The notes beneath the pieces were generated by a model. It searched no databases. It was given only the letters and a program-made list of their open reading frames with translations, and had not been told where the DNA came from. A program made the translations under genes and the position numbers. This document shows, in pieces, positions 56,974 through 64,000 of a stretch of DNA of 64,000 nt. Numbering within the stretch: the stretch's first letter is position 1; each line of letters begins with the position of its first letter. The stretch comes from Aliarcobacter cibarius (GTDB lineage Bacteria > Campylobacterota > Campylobacteria > Campylobacterales > Arcobacteraceae). The stretch lies in contig NZ_CP054051.1 of assembly GCF_013372265.1 (NCBI RefSeq), forward strand, positions 1,822,596-1,886,595, in the 5' to 3' direction.

Positions 56974-57006
56974 AAAAAAGGGAAAGTTTAAAACTTTCCC
57001 TTTTTT
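56974..57006. terminator. Strong terminator hairpin, probably bidirectional, downstream of serS
   Basis: A 16-bp perfect stem pairs 56974-56989 with 56991-57006 (core GGGAAAG/CTTTCCC), with A runs on one side and T runs on the other, so it can act in both directions. Confidence 0.85.
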
Positions 57007-57056
57007 ATTTTCTATAGAAAAAAACGATTTCGTAAATTTTAATCGGGCTAAAACCT

Positions 57057-58298
57057 TTATCTTAAATAAGGTTTTAGTACTTCTGGAATAGTAACACTTC
57101 CATCTTCATTTTGATAATTTTCCATAATAGCTAAAAGAGTTCTTCCAACTGCTAAACTAGAACCATTTAAAGTATGTGCAAAAATATTTTTCTTATCATC
57201 TTTATATCTTATTTTTGCTCGTCTTGCTTGAAAATCTCTTGTATTAGAAATAGAAGAAATTTCTCTAAATTTATTTTGACCAGGGAGCCAAACTTCTAAA
57301 TCTATTGTAACGGCTGCACTAAACCCTAAATCTCCTGTACAAAGTTGAACTTTTTGGTGACAAAGCTCTAATGAACTTAATAAATCACTAGCACACTGAA
57401 CCATTTTCTCAAAAATCTCATCAGATTGCTCTTGTGAAGTAATAGCAACCATTTCAACTTTATCGAACTGATGTTGTCTTATAAGCCCTCTTGTATCACG
57501 CCCTGCACTACCAGCTTCTTTTCTAAAACAAGGAGTATAAGATGTAAGAAGTAAAGGCAATTCACTTTTAGATAGAATTTCATCATTATATAAATTTGTA
57601 AGACTTACTTCCGCAGTTGGAATTAAATATAAATCTTCACCCTCAATTTTAAATAAATCATCTGCAAATTTTGGAAGTTGTCCTGTTCCTAAAAGTGTAT
57701 TAGTATTTGCCATGAAAGGAACATACCATTCATTAAATCCTCTTTGTCTGTTAAAATCAAGCATATAATTTATTAAAGCTCTTTCAAGTCTTGCCCCATC
57801 ACCTTTAATTGCTGTAAATCTTGATTTTGCAAGCTTAACACCTCTTTCAAAATCTAACCAATCACACTCTAAATCCCAATGTTCTTTTGGCGTAAAACTA
57901 AAAGTTGGTTTTGTTCCAACAACTTCTAAAACTACATTCTCATTTTCATCTGCACCAACAGGAACAGATTCATCAGGCATATTTGGAAGACCTAAAACTA
58001 TAGAAGATAAATCTTCTTCTAAAGCTCTAACTTCTTCCTCTAACTCTTGTTTTTTATTTTTTAAACTATTTATTTTATCTTGTAGAGGTATTACATCAAG
58101 ATTTTCTTTTTTATATCTTCCAAACTCTTTTGATAAAAGATTTTGTTCTGCTGTTGTATCTTCCATCTCTTGTCTTTTATATTTTGTGTTTAAAGCTAAA
58201 GTTTTAAGATTTTCTAAAACTTCATTAGAAACACCTTTTTTTTCTAAAGAAAGACTAGTCTTTTCAAAATCATTTTGTAATAATTTTATATCTATCAT
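57057..58298 (-). CDS. serS: Seryl-tRNA synthetase
   Basis: 413 residues, class II. The N-terminal coiled-coil arm (about 25-105) binds tRNA-Ser. Motif 2 is [18 protein letters not shown] with [10 protein letters not shown], and motif 3 reads [20 protein letters not shown]. Normal length. It charges tRNA-Ser. Divergent from trpS across about 155 bases and ends before the strong hairpin. Confidence 0.98.
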   Translation of the reverse strand: MIDIKLLQNDFEKTSLSLEKKGVSNEVLENLKTLALNTKYKRQEMEDTTAEQNLLSKEFGRYKKENLDVIPLQDKINSLKNKKQELEEEVRALEEDLSSIVLGLPNMPDESVPVGADENENVVLEVVGTKPTFSFTPKEHWDLECDWLDFERGVKLAKSRFTAIKGDGARLERALINYMLDFNRQRGFNEWYVPFMANTNTLLGTGQLPKFADDLFKIEGEDLYLIPTAEVSLTNLYNDEILSKSELPLLLTSYTPCFRKEAGSAGRDTRGLIRQHQFDKVEMVAITSQEQSDEIFEKMVQCASDLLSSLELCHQKVQLCTGDLGFSAAVTIDLEVWLPGQNKFREISSISNTRDFQARRAKIRYKDDKKNIFAHTLNGSSLAVGRTLLAIMENYQNEDGSVTIPEVLKPYLR

Positions 58299-58414
58299 AT
58301 TAACTCTTTATCTAAAATTTTTGCCGATTATATCTAAAAAACATACCATACAAACTGAAATTGTTTTTATTAAAAAGTATAAAACCCACTTTAACTAATG
58401 CTTTTAGCTAGTTT

Positions 58415-58423
58415 TGATATAAT
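58415..58423 (+). promoter_or_regulatory. Extended -10 promoter of trpS
   Basis: TGATATAAT (TG-N-TATAAT) lies 31 bases before the trpS start; an AGGAGA site (58440-58445) is 8 bases from the chosen TTG. Confidence 0.6.
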
Positions 58424-58453
58424 CCAAACAAAAAAAGATAGGAGATTTTGATT

Positions 58454-59419
58454 TTGAGAATTTTATCAGGAATTCAACCTTCAGGAACTATTCATATAGG
58501 AAACTATTTTGGAATGGTAAAAAAGATGATAGAGTCACAAAATGATGGTGAACTATTTGCTTTTATTGCTTCATACCATGCACTAACAAGTGTTAAAGAT
58601 AAAGAATTTTTAGAAAAAAACTCTTATGAGGCAGCAATTAACTTTTTAGCTCTTGGTATGGACCCAGAAAAATCAACTTTTTGGATCCAACATGATGTAA
58701 AAGAGGTTTTAGAATTGTACTGGATTTTATCAAATCATACTTCTATGGGATTACTTGAAAGAGCACACTCATATAAAGACAAAACTGCAAGAGGATTAGT
58801 TGCTAGCCATGGTCTTTTTTCTTATCCCGTTTTAATGGCCGCAGATATTTTACTATTTGATTCAAATATAGTTCCTGTTGGAAAAGATCAAATTCAACAT
58901 GTTGAAATGACAAGAGATATAGCAACTTCATTTAATCATGCATATAAAAAAGAGATACTTACTCTTCCTGTTGCAAAAGTAGATGAAGAAGTTGCAACAG
59001 TTCTTGGAACTGATGGTGCGAAAATGTCAAAATCATATAACAATACAATTGATATGTTTACAACTTCTAAACAAAGAAAAAAACAAGTTATGAGTATAGT
59101 AACTGATTCAAAAGAATTGGATGAGCCTAAAGAGTGGGAAAATTGTAATATCTATAATATTTCAAAACTATTTATGAATGAAGATGAATTAAAAGATTTA
59201 CAAAAAAGATATATAACTCCTGGTGAAGGGTATGGACATTTCAAACTTACACTTCTTGAAAAAATAGAACAATATTTCAAGCCTTATGAAGAAAAAAGAG
59301 AATATTTTGCTGCAAATCCTAAAAAAGTAAGAGAAATTTTAGAATTTGGTGCACAAAAAGCAAGAAAAATTGCAAGTGAAAAAATAAAAGAAATTAGAGA
59401 TATAGTAGGTTTAATTTAA
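58454..59419 (+). CDS. trpS: Tryptophanyl-tRNA synthetase
   Basis: 321 residues from the TTG at 58454. The TTG at 58448 lies only 2 bases after the AGGAGA site and would add MI to the family's usual MRILSGIQPSG start. The class I HIGH motif appears as GTIHIGNYFGMV. The KMSKS loop is [15 protein letters not shown]. It charges tRNA-Trp. The stop overlaps the convergent SdiA-regulated-type gene by 9 bases. Confidence 0.97.
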   Translation: MRILSGIQPSGTIHIGNYFGMVKKMIESQNDGELFAFIASYHALTSVKDKEFLEKNSYEAAINFLALGMDPEKSTFWIQHDVKEVLELYWILSNHTSMGLLERAHSYKDKTARGLVASHGLFSYPVLMAADILLFDSNIVPVGKDQIQHVEMTRDIATSFNHAYKKEILTLPVAKVDEEVATVLGTDGAKMSKSYNNTIDMFTTSKQRKKQVMSIVTDSKELDEPKEWENCNIYNISKLFMNEDELKDLQKRYITPGEGYGHFKLTLLEKIEQYFKPYEEKREYFAANPKKVREILEFGAQKARKIASEKIKEIRDIVGLI

Positions 59420-60283
59420 AACCTTATCTCTTTTTATACTCAAAAATAAATTAGGTTCACCTACTATATAAATATTTCCCTCTTTATCTTTAGTTATTCC
59501 TTCTGGATTTGTCATTTGTGAAGATATTTTGTTGTTGCTTAAATCTAAATATTTACTAAAATCTATTTGTTCATCAACTCTTCCAAGAATTTTACTTTCA
59601 TCACTTAAAATATAAAATCTTCTCATAACTTCATCATAATGTATTGCTGAAAAATCTGATAAATAAACATTATTAAACTCTAGTTCTTCTTTATCTTTTA
59701 TTTTTATATTTGAATCTGTCATAAAACCTTTTATGGAGATTATTTTTTTAGGACTTCTCTCATTTACAATATAAAATTCATCTTCAACTTTATCATAACT
59801 TATACCTTCCAAACCAAAGTTTTCAAAATATCTATAATCAAGATTAAATTCTTTTAATGAATTTTCTCTATGAACAACTTTTGTATCATTATCTATTTCT
59901 ACTATAAAAATAGAACTTAATTCTTCATCCAAAATAGCAAATATATTCTCTTTTATATATGTTATGTCTTCTGTATCTCTAAACCCTTTTAAATCTATTT
60001 TTCTTAAAACCTCTCCATTTTTATCTAATTCATAAATATCTCTTGGTGAATTAGTTATAACAAAAAGAGTATTGATATTCTCATTGAAGGTAATTCCTGA
60101 AAGATTATTTGGTATTTCTTCAATAACTTTAACCTTATAATTAAATTCTATATCATTAATTAAATTATCTTTCTGAGTATGAAAAATCCTAAATACCAAC
60201 TTATCATCAATATCTGTATAATGAATTATAGAAAAAAGAAAAGGACAAAAAATTATAAAAAATAGTAAAAATTTCTTGTACAT
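59411..60283 (-). CDS. SdiA-regulated-type six-bladed propeller protein
   Basis: 290 residues. An N-terminal hydrophobic anchor or signal (residues 4-20) is followed by propeller-like repeats: NLSGITFNENINTLFVITN, DTEDITYIKENIFAILDEE, FGLEGISYDKVEDEFYIVNE and NPEGITKDKEGNIYIV. This matches the SdiA-regulated domain (PF06977 type), a periplasmic or surface protein of unknown role. It starts at the last base of the methyltransferase gene. Confidence 0.8.
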   Translation of the reverse strand: MYKKFLLFFIIFCPFLFSIIHYTDIDDKLVFRIFHTQKDNLINDIEFNYKVKVIEEIPNNLSGITFNENINTLFVITNSPRDIYELDKNGEVLRKIDLKGFRDTEDITYIKENIFAILDEELSSIFIVEIDNDTKVVHRENSLKEFNLDYRYFENFGLEGISYDKVEDEFYIVNERSPKKIISIKGFMTDSNIKIKDKEELEFNNVYLSDFSAIHYDEVMRRFYILSDESKILGRVDEQIDFSKYLDLSNNKISSQMTNPEGITKDKEGNIYIVGEPNLFLSIKRDKVLN

Positions 60284-60981
60284 TAAATCTTTTTACAAAT
60301 AAACATTTTTTTATCAGCTTTATTATTTGTATATAAAAAAAGATCTCTTTTTTCAACAATCTCAAAACCAACATTTTTTAGTATTTTTTCTAAATAATTA
60401 GTTTTATAATATTCTTGTGAAATCAAGCCTTCATTCTTTACAAATTTATTATCTTCTTCTTTTTCAAATAAGAAAAAATTTGTAATAAGCTTAGAATCAA
60501 TGAAATCTGAATTTATAGCGATAAAACTATCTTCTAAATCAATATTTATACTTCCTTGAGCAATATTTTCAAAGGCAAAAAGTGTATTTATATCGAATAA
60601 AAAATATCCATTTTTATTTAAAAGAGAATAGATATTTTTAAAAAACTCTTCTATTTTTTGTTTTTCTACAAAATTCACAACATCAAAAATAGCAACAGTA
60701 CAATCAAAAATTTGATCAATTTTTTTTAATTCTAAATTTTCTGCATTTAGGCTTTTGTCTTTACAAACCTTTATTTGTTCTAAACTATTATCAATTCCTA
60801 AATAGTTCAGCCCATTTATTCGTAAATTTTCTAAGAAGTAACCTCTACCACAACCAATATCTAAAATATTGTCTAAAGAGTTTTCCATTATAAATCTCAT
60901 AAACTCTTTATGTAAAGTATATGTAGCCTCTTCTAAATCTAAATAAGGTTCTATTTTTGCATATAAATCTAAATTTTTCAT
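60283..60981 (-). CDS. Class I SAM-dependent methyltransferase
   Basis: 232 residues. The SAM-binding motif I is NILDIGCGRGYFLENL, followed by GIDNSLEQIKVCKDK and the acidic FDCTVAIFDVVNFVEK. The substrate is unknown. It overlaps hisG by one base and the propeller gene by one base, so all three are co-transcribed. Confidence 0.88.
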   Translation of the reverse strand: MKNLDLYAKIEPYLDLEEATYTLHKEFMRFIMENSLDNILDIGCGRGYFLENLRINGLNYLGIDNSLEQIKVCKDKSLNAENLELKKIDQIFDCTVAIFDVVNFVEKQKIEEFFKNIYSLLNKNGYFLFDINTLFAFENIAQGSINIDLEDSFIAINSDFIDSKLITNFFLFEKEEDNKFVKNEGLISQEYYKTNYLEKILKNVGFEIVEKRDLFLYTNNKADKKMFICKKI

Positions 60982-61589
60982 TATAAATATTTTTCTATTC
61001 TATCTTTTAAATCAAATATTGCATCTTTTTTTGCATAAAAAGAGTTTTTATTTGCTATTAAATGTGCGCTACTCTGCATAATAGTAGGTCCAACTTCTAG
61101 TCCGTTTTGTTTCATAGTTTCACCAGTTTCAACTATATCAACAATACAATCACAAAGACCAACCAGTGGTGCTAACTCGATTGATCCATAAAGTTTGATA
61201 ATCTCAACTGCCATTGCTTTTTCTTCAAAATATTTTTTTGTTATTTTTTCATGTTTTGTTGCAATTGTTATTTTACTTTTATCAAAATTCAAAGTTTCTC
61301 CAGCTCTGAGTCCAAAAGCAACTTTACATTTTCCTAATTTTAAATCCAAAAGTTTGATTAAATCGTACTCTTTTTCTTCTAATACATCAAGTCCAACAAC
61401 ACCCAAATCAGCGGCTCCATGCATTACATAAGTTGGTACATCTTGATTTCTTACATTTAAAAATTTAAAACCACTTTTTTGCAATATTAGTTTTCTATCT
61501 TCAAAAACAAACTTTTCACCAAAAGCTTTTTCAAATCTATCAAGAGTCTCATCAGCAATTCTTCCCTTAGGCAATGCAATCGTTAGCAT
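60981..61589 (-). CDS. hisG: ATP phosphoribosyltransferase, short form
   Basis: 202 residues. Signature parts are LTIALPKGRIADETL, PTYVMHGAADLGVVGLDVL, and LYGSIELAPLVGLCDCIVDI for the PRPP site. It lacks the C-terminal regulatory domain of the roughly 300-residue long form. Short-form HisG works only with the HisZ partner, which is not in this window. First step of histidine synthesis. It overlaps coaX by 23 bases. Confidence 0.95.
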   Translation of the reverse strand: MLTIALPKGRIADETLDRFEKAFGEKFVFEDRKLILQKSGFKFLNVRNQDVPTYVMHGAADLGVVGLDVLEEKEYDLIKLLDLKLGKCKVAFGLRAGETLNFDKSKITIATKHEKITKKYFEEKAMAVEIIKLYGSIELAPLVGLCDCIVDIVETGETMKQNGLEVGPTIMQSSAHLIANKNSFYAKKDAIFDLKDRIEKYL

Positions 61590-62211
61590 CTATTATCCTT
61601 TTCATATTTTCAAATATTAAATCTTTTTTATATTGGCTATTTTTGAAAAATGAAGATAAAAATTCTCCATCTCCGCCTGTAAATATTATATTTTTATCTT
61701 TACAAATCTCTTTTATTGGTAAAATGATAGATTTAATCAAAGCGTATAAAATAGCATCTTTTGTTTGAAGCGGTATTTTATCTAAATTAATATTTTTTTC
61801 AAAATCTACTTTTAATTTTTCTGAAATATTTTCATAACTTTTTACAAAACTATTTATACCAAGAAGTATAAAACCACCCTTATGAACAGAGTTTTCAATA
61901 ATATCAACCGTAATAGCACTTCCAGCATCAACTATAACTGCATTTTTTTGAAAACAACAAGCAACAGCTCTATCAATTCCCATGCCAATATAAGAAGTTT
62001 TAAAAGTTATAAAAGAACTTAAATCTTTTGCTTGAGGATTTTTTTCAAGTAGCTTAACTTTTGCTTTTTCATTTACACTTATATAAAAAATTTCTTCTTC
62101 AAAGCTTGGAATTTCATCATTTTTATAATAATTTTTTATTTCATCATTTATAAAAAATTTTGTACTTGTATTTCCAATATCACATAAAATCAACTCGGAC
62201 GCTCCAACCAT
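61567..62211 (-). CDS. coaX: Type III pantothenate kinase
   Basis: 214 residues. The ASKHA-type phosphate motif is LILCDIGNTSTKFF, with GMGIDRAVACCFQ and VDAGSAITVDI as the other family blocks, and the adenosine region IIFTGGDGEFLSSFF. It phosphorylates pantothenate in CoA synthesis. The start region overlaps the upstream hypothetical gene by 32 bases; another start within the first eight residues is possible. Confidence 0.93.
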   Translation of the reverse strand: MVGASELILCDIGNTSTKFFINDEIKNYYKNDEIPSFEEEIFYISVNEKAKVKLLEKNPQAKDLSSFITFKTSYIGMGIDRAVACCFQKNAVIVDAGSAITVDIIENSVHKGGFILLGINSFVKSYENISEKLKVDFEKNINLDKIPLQTKDAILYALIKSIILPIKEICKDKNIIFTGGDGEFLSSFFKNSQYKKDLIFENMKRIIDANDCIA

Positions 62212-62512
62212 TTTCTTTTAAAAATTCTTTTGCTTTTGAGCACATTGGGCTTTTTATTAAAAGCTCTTTTACTTTAAAATTATGTCCAACAAAACTTGAT
62301 AAATTATTTGATAAATCAATTAAATCTTCTGCACTTTTTCTTATAAATCTACTTTTTGAATCAAAAATAAAAATTGCATAATATTTTAAATCTATTGTTG
62401 TTCCAATAAAAATCTCTATTTTTTTTCTACTATTAATATCTTTTGGTAAAATCTCTTTAAAATCTTTAAATAGTATATTTTTTTTTGAAAAGTACTCTGT
62501 AATTTCTTTCAT
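62180..62512 (-). CDS. Conserved hypothetical protein upstream of coaX
   Basis: 110 residues, soluble, alpha/beta. It includes IEIFIGTTIDLKYYAIFIFD and the tail SPMCSKAKEFLKENGWSV. No signal or membrane segment. I do not recognise a domain. It overlaps coaX, so the two (and hisG) form one operon. It starts about 72 bases from the divergent exporter gene. Confidence 0.75.
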   Translation of the reverse strand: MKEITEYFSKKNILFKDFKEILPKDINSRKKIEIFIGTTIDLKYYAIFIFDSKSRFIRKSAEDLIDLSNNLSSFVGHNFKVKELLIKSPMCSKAKEFLKENGWSVRVDFM

Positions 62513-62548
62513 TTATATCCTTAAAAGCTTTATTATAACAAACTTTTG

Positions 62549-62554
62549 TATAAT
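62549..62554 (+). promoter_or_regulatory. Likely -10 element (TATAAT) of the ThrE-type exporter genes
   Basis: A perfect TATAAT lies 31 bases before the ATG at 62585. It also shows that an upstream TTG start at 62546 (which would lie in the promoter) is unlikely. Confidence 0.55.
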
Positions 62555-62584
62555 TACAAAAATATAACTCTATCAAGAAATGAA

Positions 62585-63349
62585 ATGAAAAATTTAAGCT
62601 ACGAAGAACAATCAATAATCACAAGAGGTATCATAAAAGCGGCTGTGTTAATGAGTGAATATGGTGCTGAAAGTATTTTAATAGAACAAACTGCACAAAG
62701 ATTAGGTAAAGCTTTGGGTGCTAATAGTGTAGAACTTTCACTCATTCCTTCAGCAATAGTTTTAACAACTCTGTACAACGATCAATCAGTTACTACAACA
62801 AGAAGAGTTCATCACAAACCTATTAATATGAGTATAGTTTGTGAAATTCAGAAAATAGTTTTAAAAATGGAAAAAAATGACCATGATATAAATTATTTAT
62901 ACACAATTTTAAAAAACATTGAACCAAACTACTATAATCGCTGGTTAGTTGTAATAATGGTAGGACTTGCTTGTAGTAGCTTTGCCTATTTACAAGGTGG
63001 TGATTTATTATCATTGGTAACTACATTTGCAGCTTCAAGTATTGCTATGTTTACTAGACAAGAACTCGCAAAGCGAAGATTTGTGATGATTATTACTTTT
63101 GGAATAACCGCATTTGTTGCAACTTTAATTGCTGGAATATCAAAAATGTACGGTTTTAGCTCTACTCCAAATATTGCACTTGCAGCCAGTATTTTATTAT
63201 TAGCACCTGGATTTGCGTTTGTAAACTCTTTTCTAGATTCTTTTAAAGGTTATATGATGATGGGTTGGGGACGTTGGATGGAAGGAAGTATTCTTACACT
63301 TGCAACGTCAGTTGGAGTTATTTTTGCTATTGCACTTTTAAAAATTTGA
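62585..63349 (+). CDS. ThrE-type threonine/serine exporter, N-terminal half (separate gene)
   Basis: 254 residues from ATG 62585. The N-terminal domain (ThrE_1-type) contains RGIIKAAVLMSEYGAESILIE and SVELSLIPSAIVLTTLY, the VTTTRRVHHKPINM region, and then five membrane helices (about 125-250). In many bacteria this half and the next form one protein; here they are split in two genes 7 bases apart. Export of threonine or serine is inferred from the family; direction and substrate are not shown. Confidence 0.88.
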   Translation: MKNLSYEEQSIITRGIIKAAVLMSEYGAESILIEQTAQRLGKALGANSVELSLIPSAIVLTTLYNDQSVTTTRRVHHKPINMSIVCEIQKIVLKMEKNDHDINYLYTILKNIEPNYYNRWLVVIMVGLACSSFAYLQGGDLLSLVTTFAASSIAMFTRQELAKRRFVMIITFGITAFVATLIAGISKMYGFSSTPNIALAASILLLAPGFAFVNSFLDSFKGYMMMGWGRWMEGSILTLATSVGVIFAIALLKI

Positions 63350-63356
63350 GGTTAAC

Positions 63357-63824
63357 ATGGAATTAATTTTAAAACTTGTTATTGAAGGTATTTTTGCTAG
63401 TTTTGCCTCTTTAGGATTTGGCATGGTTTTTAATGTCCCTAAATATACATTAAAATATTGTGCACTAGGTGGAGCAATAGTTTATGATTTAAGAACTATA
63501 TTTTTAAGTTTAGATTTTGGAATAGAAATATCAACATTTTTTGCATCAGCAATTATAGGAATAATTGCTCTTTATTGGTCAAGAAAATATAAAATTCCAA
63601 GACCTGTATATACAGTTGCTTCGATTATTCCTATTCTTCCAGGAACATATGCATTTAGTGCCATGATATCTTTAATAGATATAAATAGATACGGAATAAA
63701 TCCTGAATTAATTGAAATATTTATTCACAATGGTTTAAAATCTGTTTCCATTTTATTTGCTATTACTTTTGGGCTTGTTCTTCCATCTTTATACTTTTTA
63801 AGATTGAACAGACCAGTTATTTAA
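63357..63824 (+). CDS. ThrE-type exporter, C-terminal half (DUF3815 type)
   Basis: 155 residues with four or five membrane helices. A typical block is ILKLVIEGIFASFASLGFGM, then FNVPKYTLKYCALGGAI, and PVYTVASIIPILPGTYAFSA. It should form the transporter with the preceding gene, 7 bases upstream. The 3' end lies within a hairpin terminator and overlaps a convergent gene by 4 bases. Confidence 0.88.
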   Translation: MELILKLVIEGIFASFASLGFGMVFNVPKYTLKYCALGGAIVYDLRTIFLSLDFGIEISTFFASAIIGIIALYWSRKYKIPRPVYTVASIIPILPGTYAFSAMISLIDINRYGINPELIEIFIHNGLKSVSILFAITFGLVLPSLYFLRLNRPVI

Positions 63825-63834
63825 TATAACTGGT
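63812..63834 (+). terminator. Terminator hairpin after the exporter genes
   Basis: A 9-bp stem (63812-63820 with 63826-63834, ACCAGTTAT/ATAACTGGT) with 5-base loop is followed by a T-rich run (63836-63842). The stem includes the ends of both convergent genes. Confidence 0.65.
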
Positions 63835-64000
63835 GTGTTTTTATAAATTCATCATCAATATCTATAATTTTTCTACTTCTTAAAGAATCAATAACCTCTT
63901 TTGTGCAATTTACATCACCAGGCCATCTTCTACTAAAGTTATCAAAACTATTTTTATTTGTACCATCAAGACAAAGTGTATTACCTTCTATAAATAAATC
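63821..64000 (-). CDS. C-terminal 59 residues of an unrecognised gene (cut by window edge)
   Basis: The minus-strand frame is open from the window edge (64000) to TAA at 63823-63821. The visible tail includes IEGNTLCLDGTNKNSFDN and FSRRWPGDVNCTKEVIDSL, with two cysteines, and ends KTHQLY. I do not recognise the family. The 4-base overlap with the convergent exporter gene and the shared hairpin make it a real gene end. Confidence 0.6.
   Translation of the reverse strand, partial: DLFIEGNTLCLDGTNKNSFDNFSRRWPGDVNCTKEVIDSLRSRKIIDIDDEFIKTHQLY

Larger units (their letters stand above)
56750..57056. other. 307-base gene-free stretch with three consecutive inverted repeats
   Basis: Between convergent genes. 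No open frame of note. It contains two similar long-loop inverted repeats (56836-56900 and 56925-56971) and then a strong terminator hairpin (56974-57006). A small RNA or processed 3' region is possible. Confidence 0.6.

Noticed and set aside
63821-64000. Pseudopilin or secreted enzyme identity for the right-edge partial gene
   Set aside because: The 59 visible residues contain no diagnostic motif; left unnamed.
1-64000. CRISPR arrays, rRNA, tRNA genes and prophage
   Set aside because: No regularly spaced direct repeats, no rRNA-like sequence, no convincing T-arm/acceptor pairs in the gaps, and no phage structural genes were seen by eye; a tRNA scan would be needed to exclude a missed tRNA.

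Overview
The window is a low-GC (roughly 28% by eye), very compact bacterial chromosome segment. Gene content and order point to Campylobacterota of the Arcobacter type. The signs are a napAGHBFLD nitrate reductase cluster without napC, a DUF2018 (HP0242-like) gene in a proS-hemA-ispB run, an mfd ... folC-lptE-leuS ... secF-secD-yajC-lnt order that I recall from Campylobacter, and paired motAB. No rRNA, tRNA, CRISPR array or prophage was recognised. Genes often overlap by 1 to 30 bases, and several convergent pairs share stop codons.

Layout. 1-6.7 kb (minus strand): tamB (cut by the window edge), tamA, a GNAT acetyltransferase, mfd and a small conserved protein. 6.8-10.1 kb: a coiled-coil microprotein, a DUF445 membrane protein, a two-domain OlsF-like acyltransferase and a periplasmic rhodanese. 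10.2-16.8 kb (minus): a primase/helicase protein of the TOTE type whose primase half looks catalytically dead, then folC, lptE, leuS and a DUF6394 membrane protein. 17-18.9 kb: motA, motB and a membrane protein. 18.9-22 kb (minus): a 56-residue membrane microprotein, secF, secD and yajC. 22-23.2 kb: lnt. 23.2-34.5 kb (minus): DUF4105 and DUF3015 proteins, a CCA-adding-type enzyme, mscS, proS, hemA, ispB, DUF2018, hisD, aroK and a PLP deaminase/desulfhydrase. 34.5-39.7 kb: exbBD, fba and a SurA/PEB4-like PPIase (the latter two on minus), then a two-component system. 39.7-43.9 kb (minus): CoA-binding protein, DHH phosphoesterase, Rrf2 regulator, rpsO, moaA and a TrpD2-like protein.

Accessory/respiratory region, 44-54.7 kb. 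A 1564-bp IS4-like element (44086-45649) with 14-bp terminal inverted repeats and an 8-bp target duplication has inserted into the 5' end of a Crp/Fnr-family regulator. Removing the element and one duplication copy restores an uninterrupted 221-residue frame. The regulator is followed by an overlapping membrane sensor with a PilJ/NarX-like ligand motif but no output domain. Next comes the nap operon, whose promoter carries a perfect 14-bp Fnr-type palindrome. The insertion has therefore hit the likely local regulator of nitrate respiration. The IS end may itself supply a GTG start for the remaining coding sequence.

54.7-64 kb: a PAS protein, a PAS-GGDEF-EAL protein, a small secreted protein, a 307-bp gene-free stretch with three consecutive inverted repeats, serS, trpS, an SdiA-regulated-type propeller, a methyltransferase, short-form hisG, coaX, a two-gene ThrE-type exporter and the end of an unrecognised gene.

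The strongest second-look items are the IS-interrupted nitrate regulator with its outputless sensor partner, and the primase/helicase protein that keeps its helicase motifs but has lost the primase metal-binding and zinc-ribbon residues.
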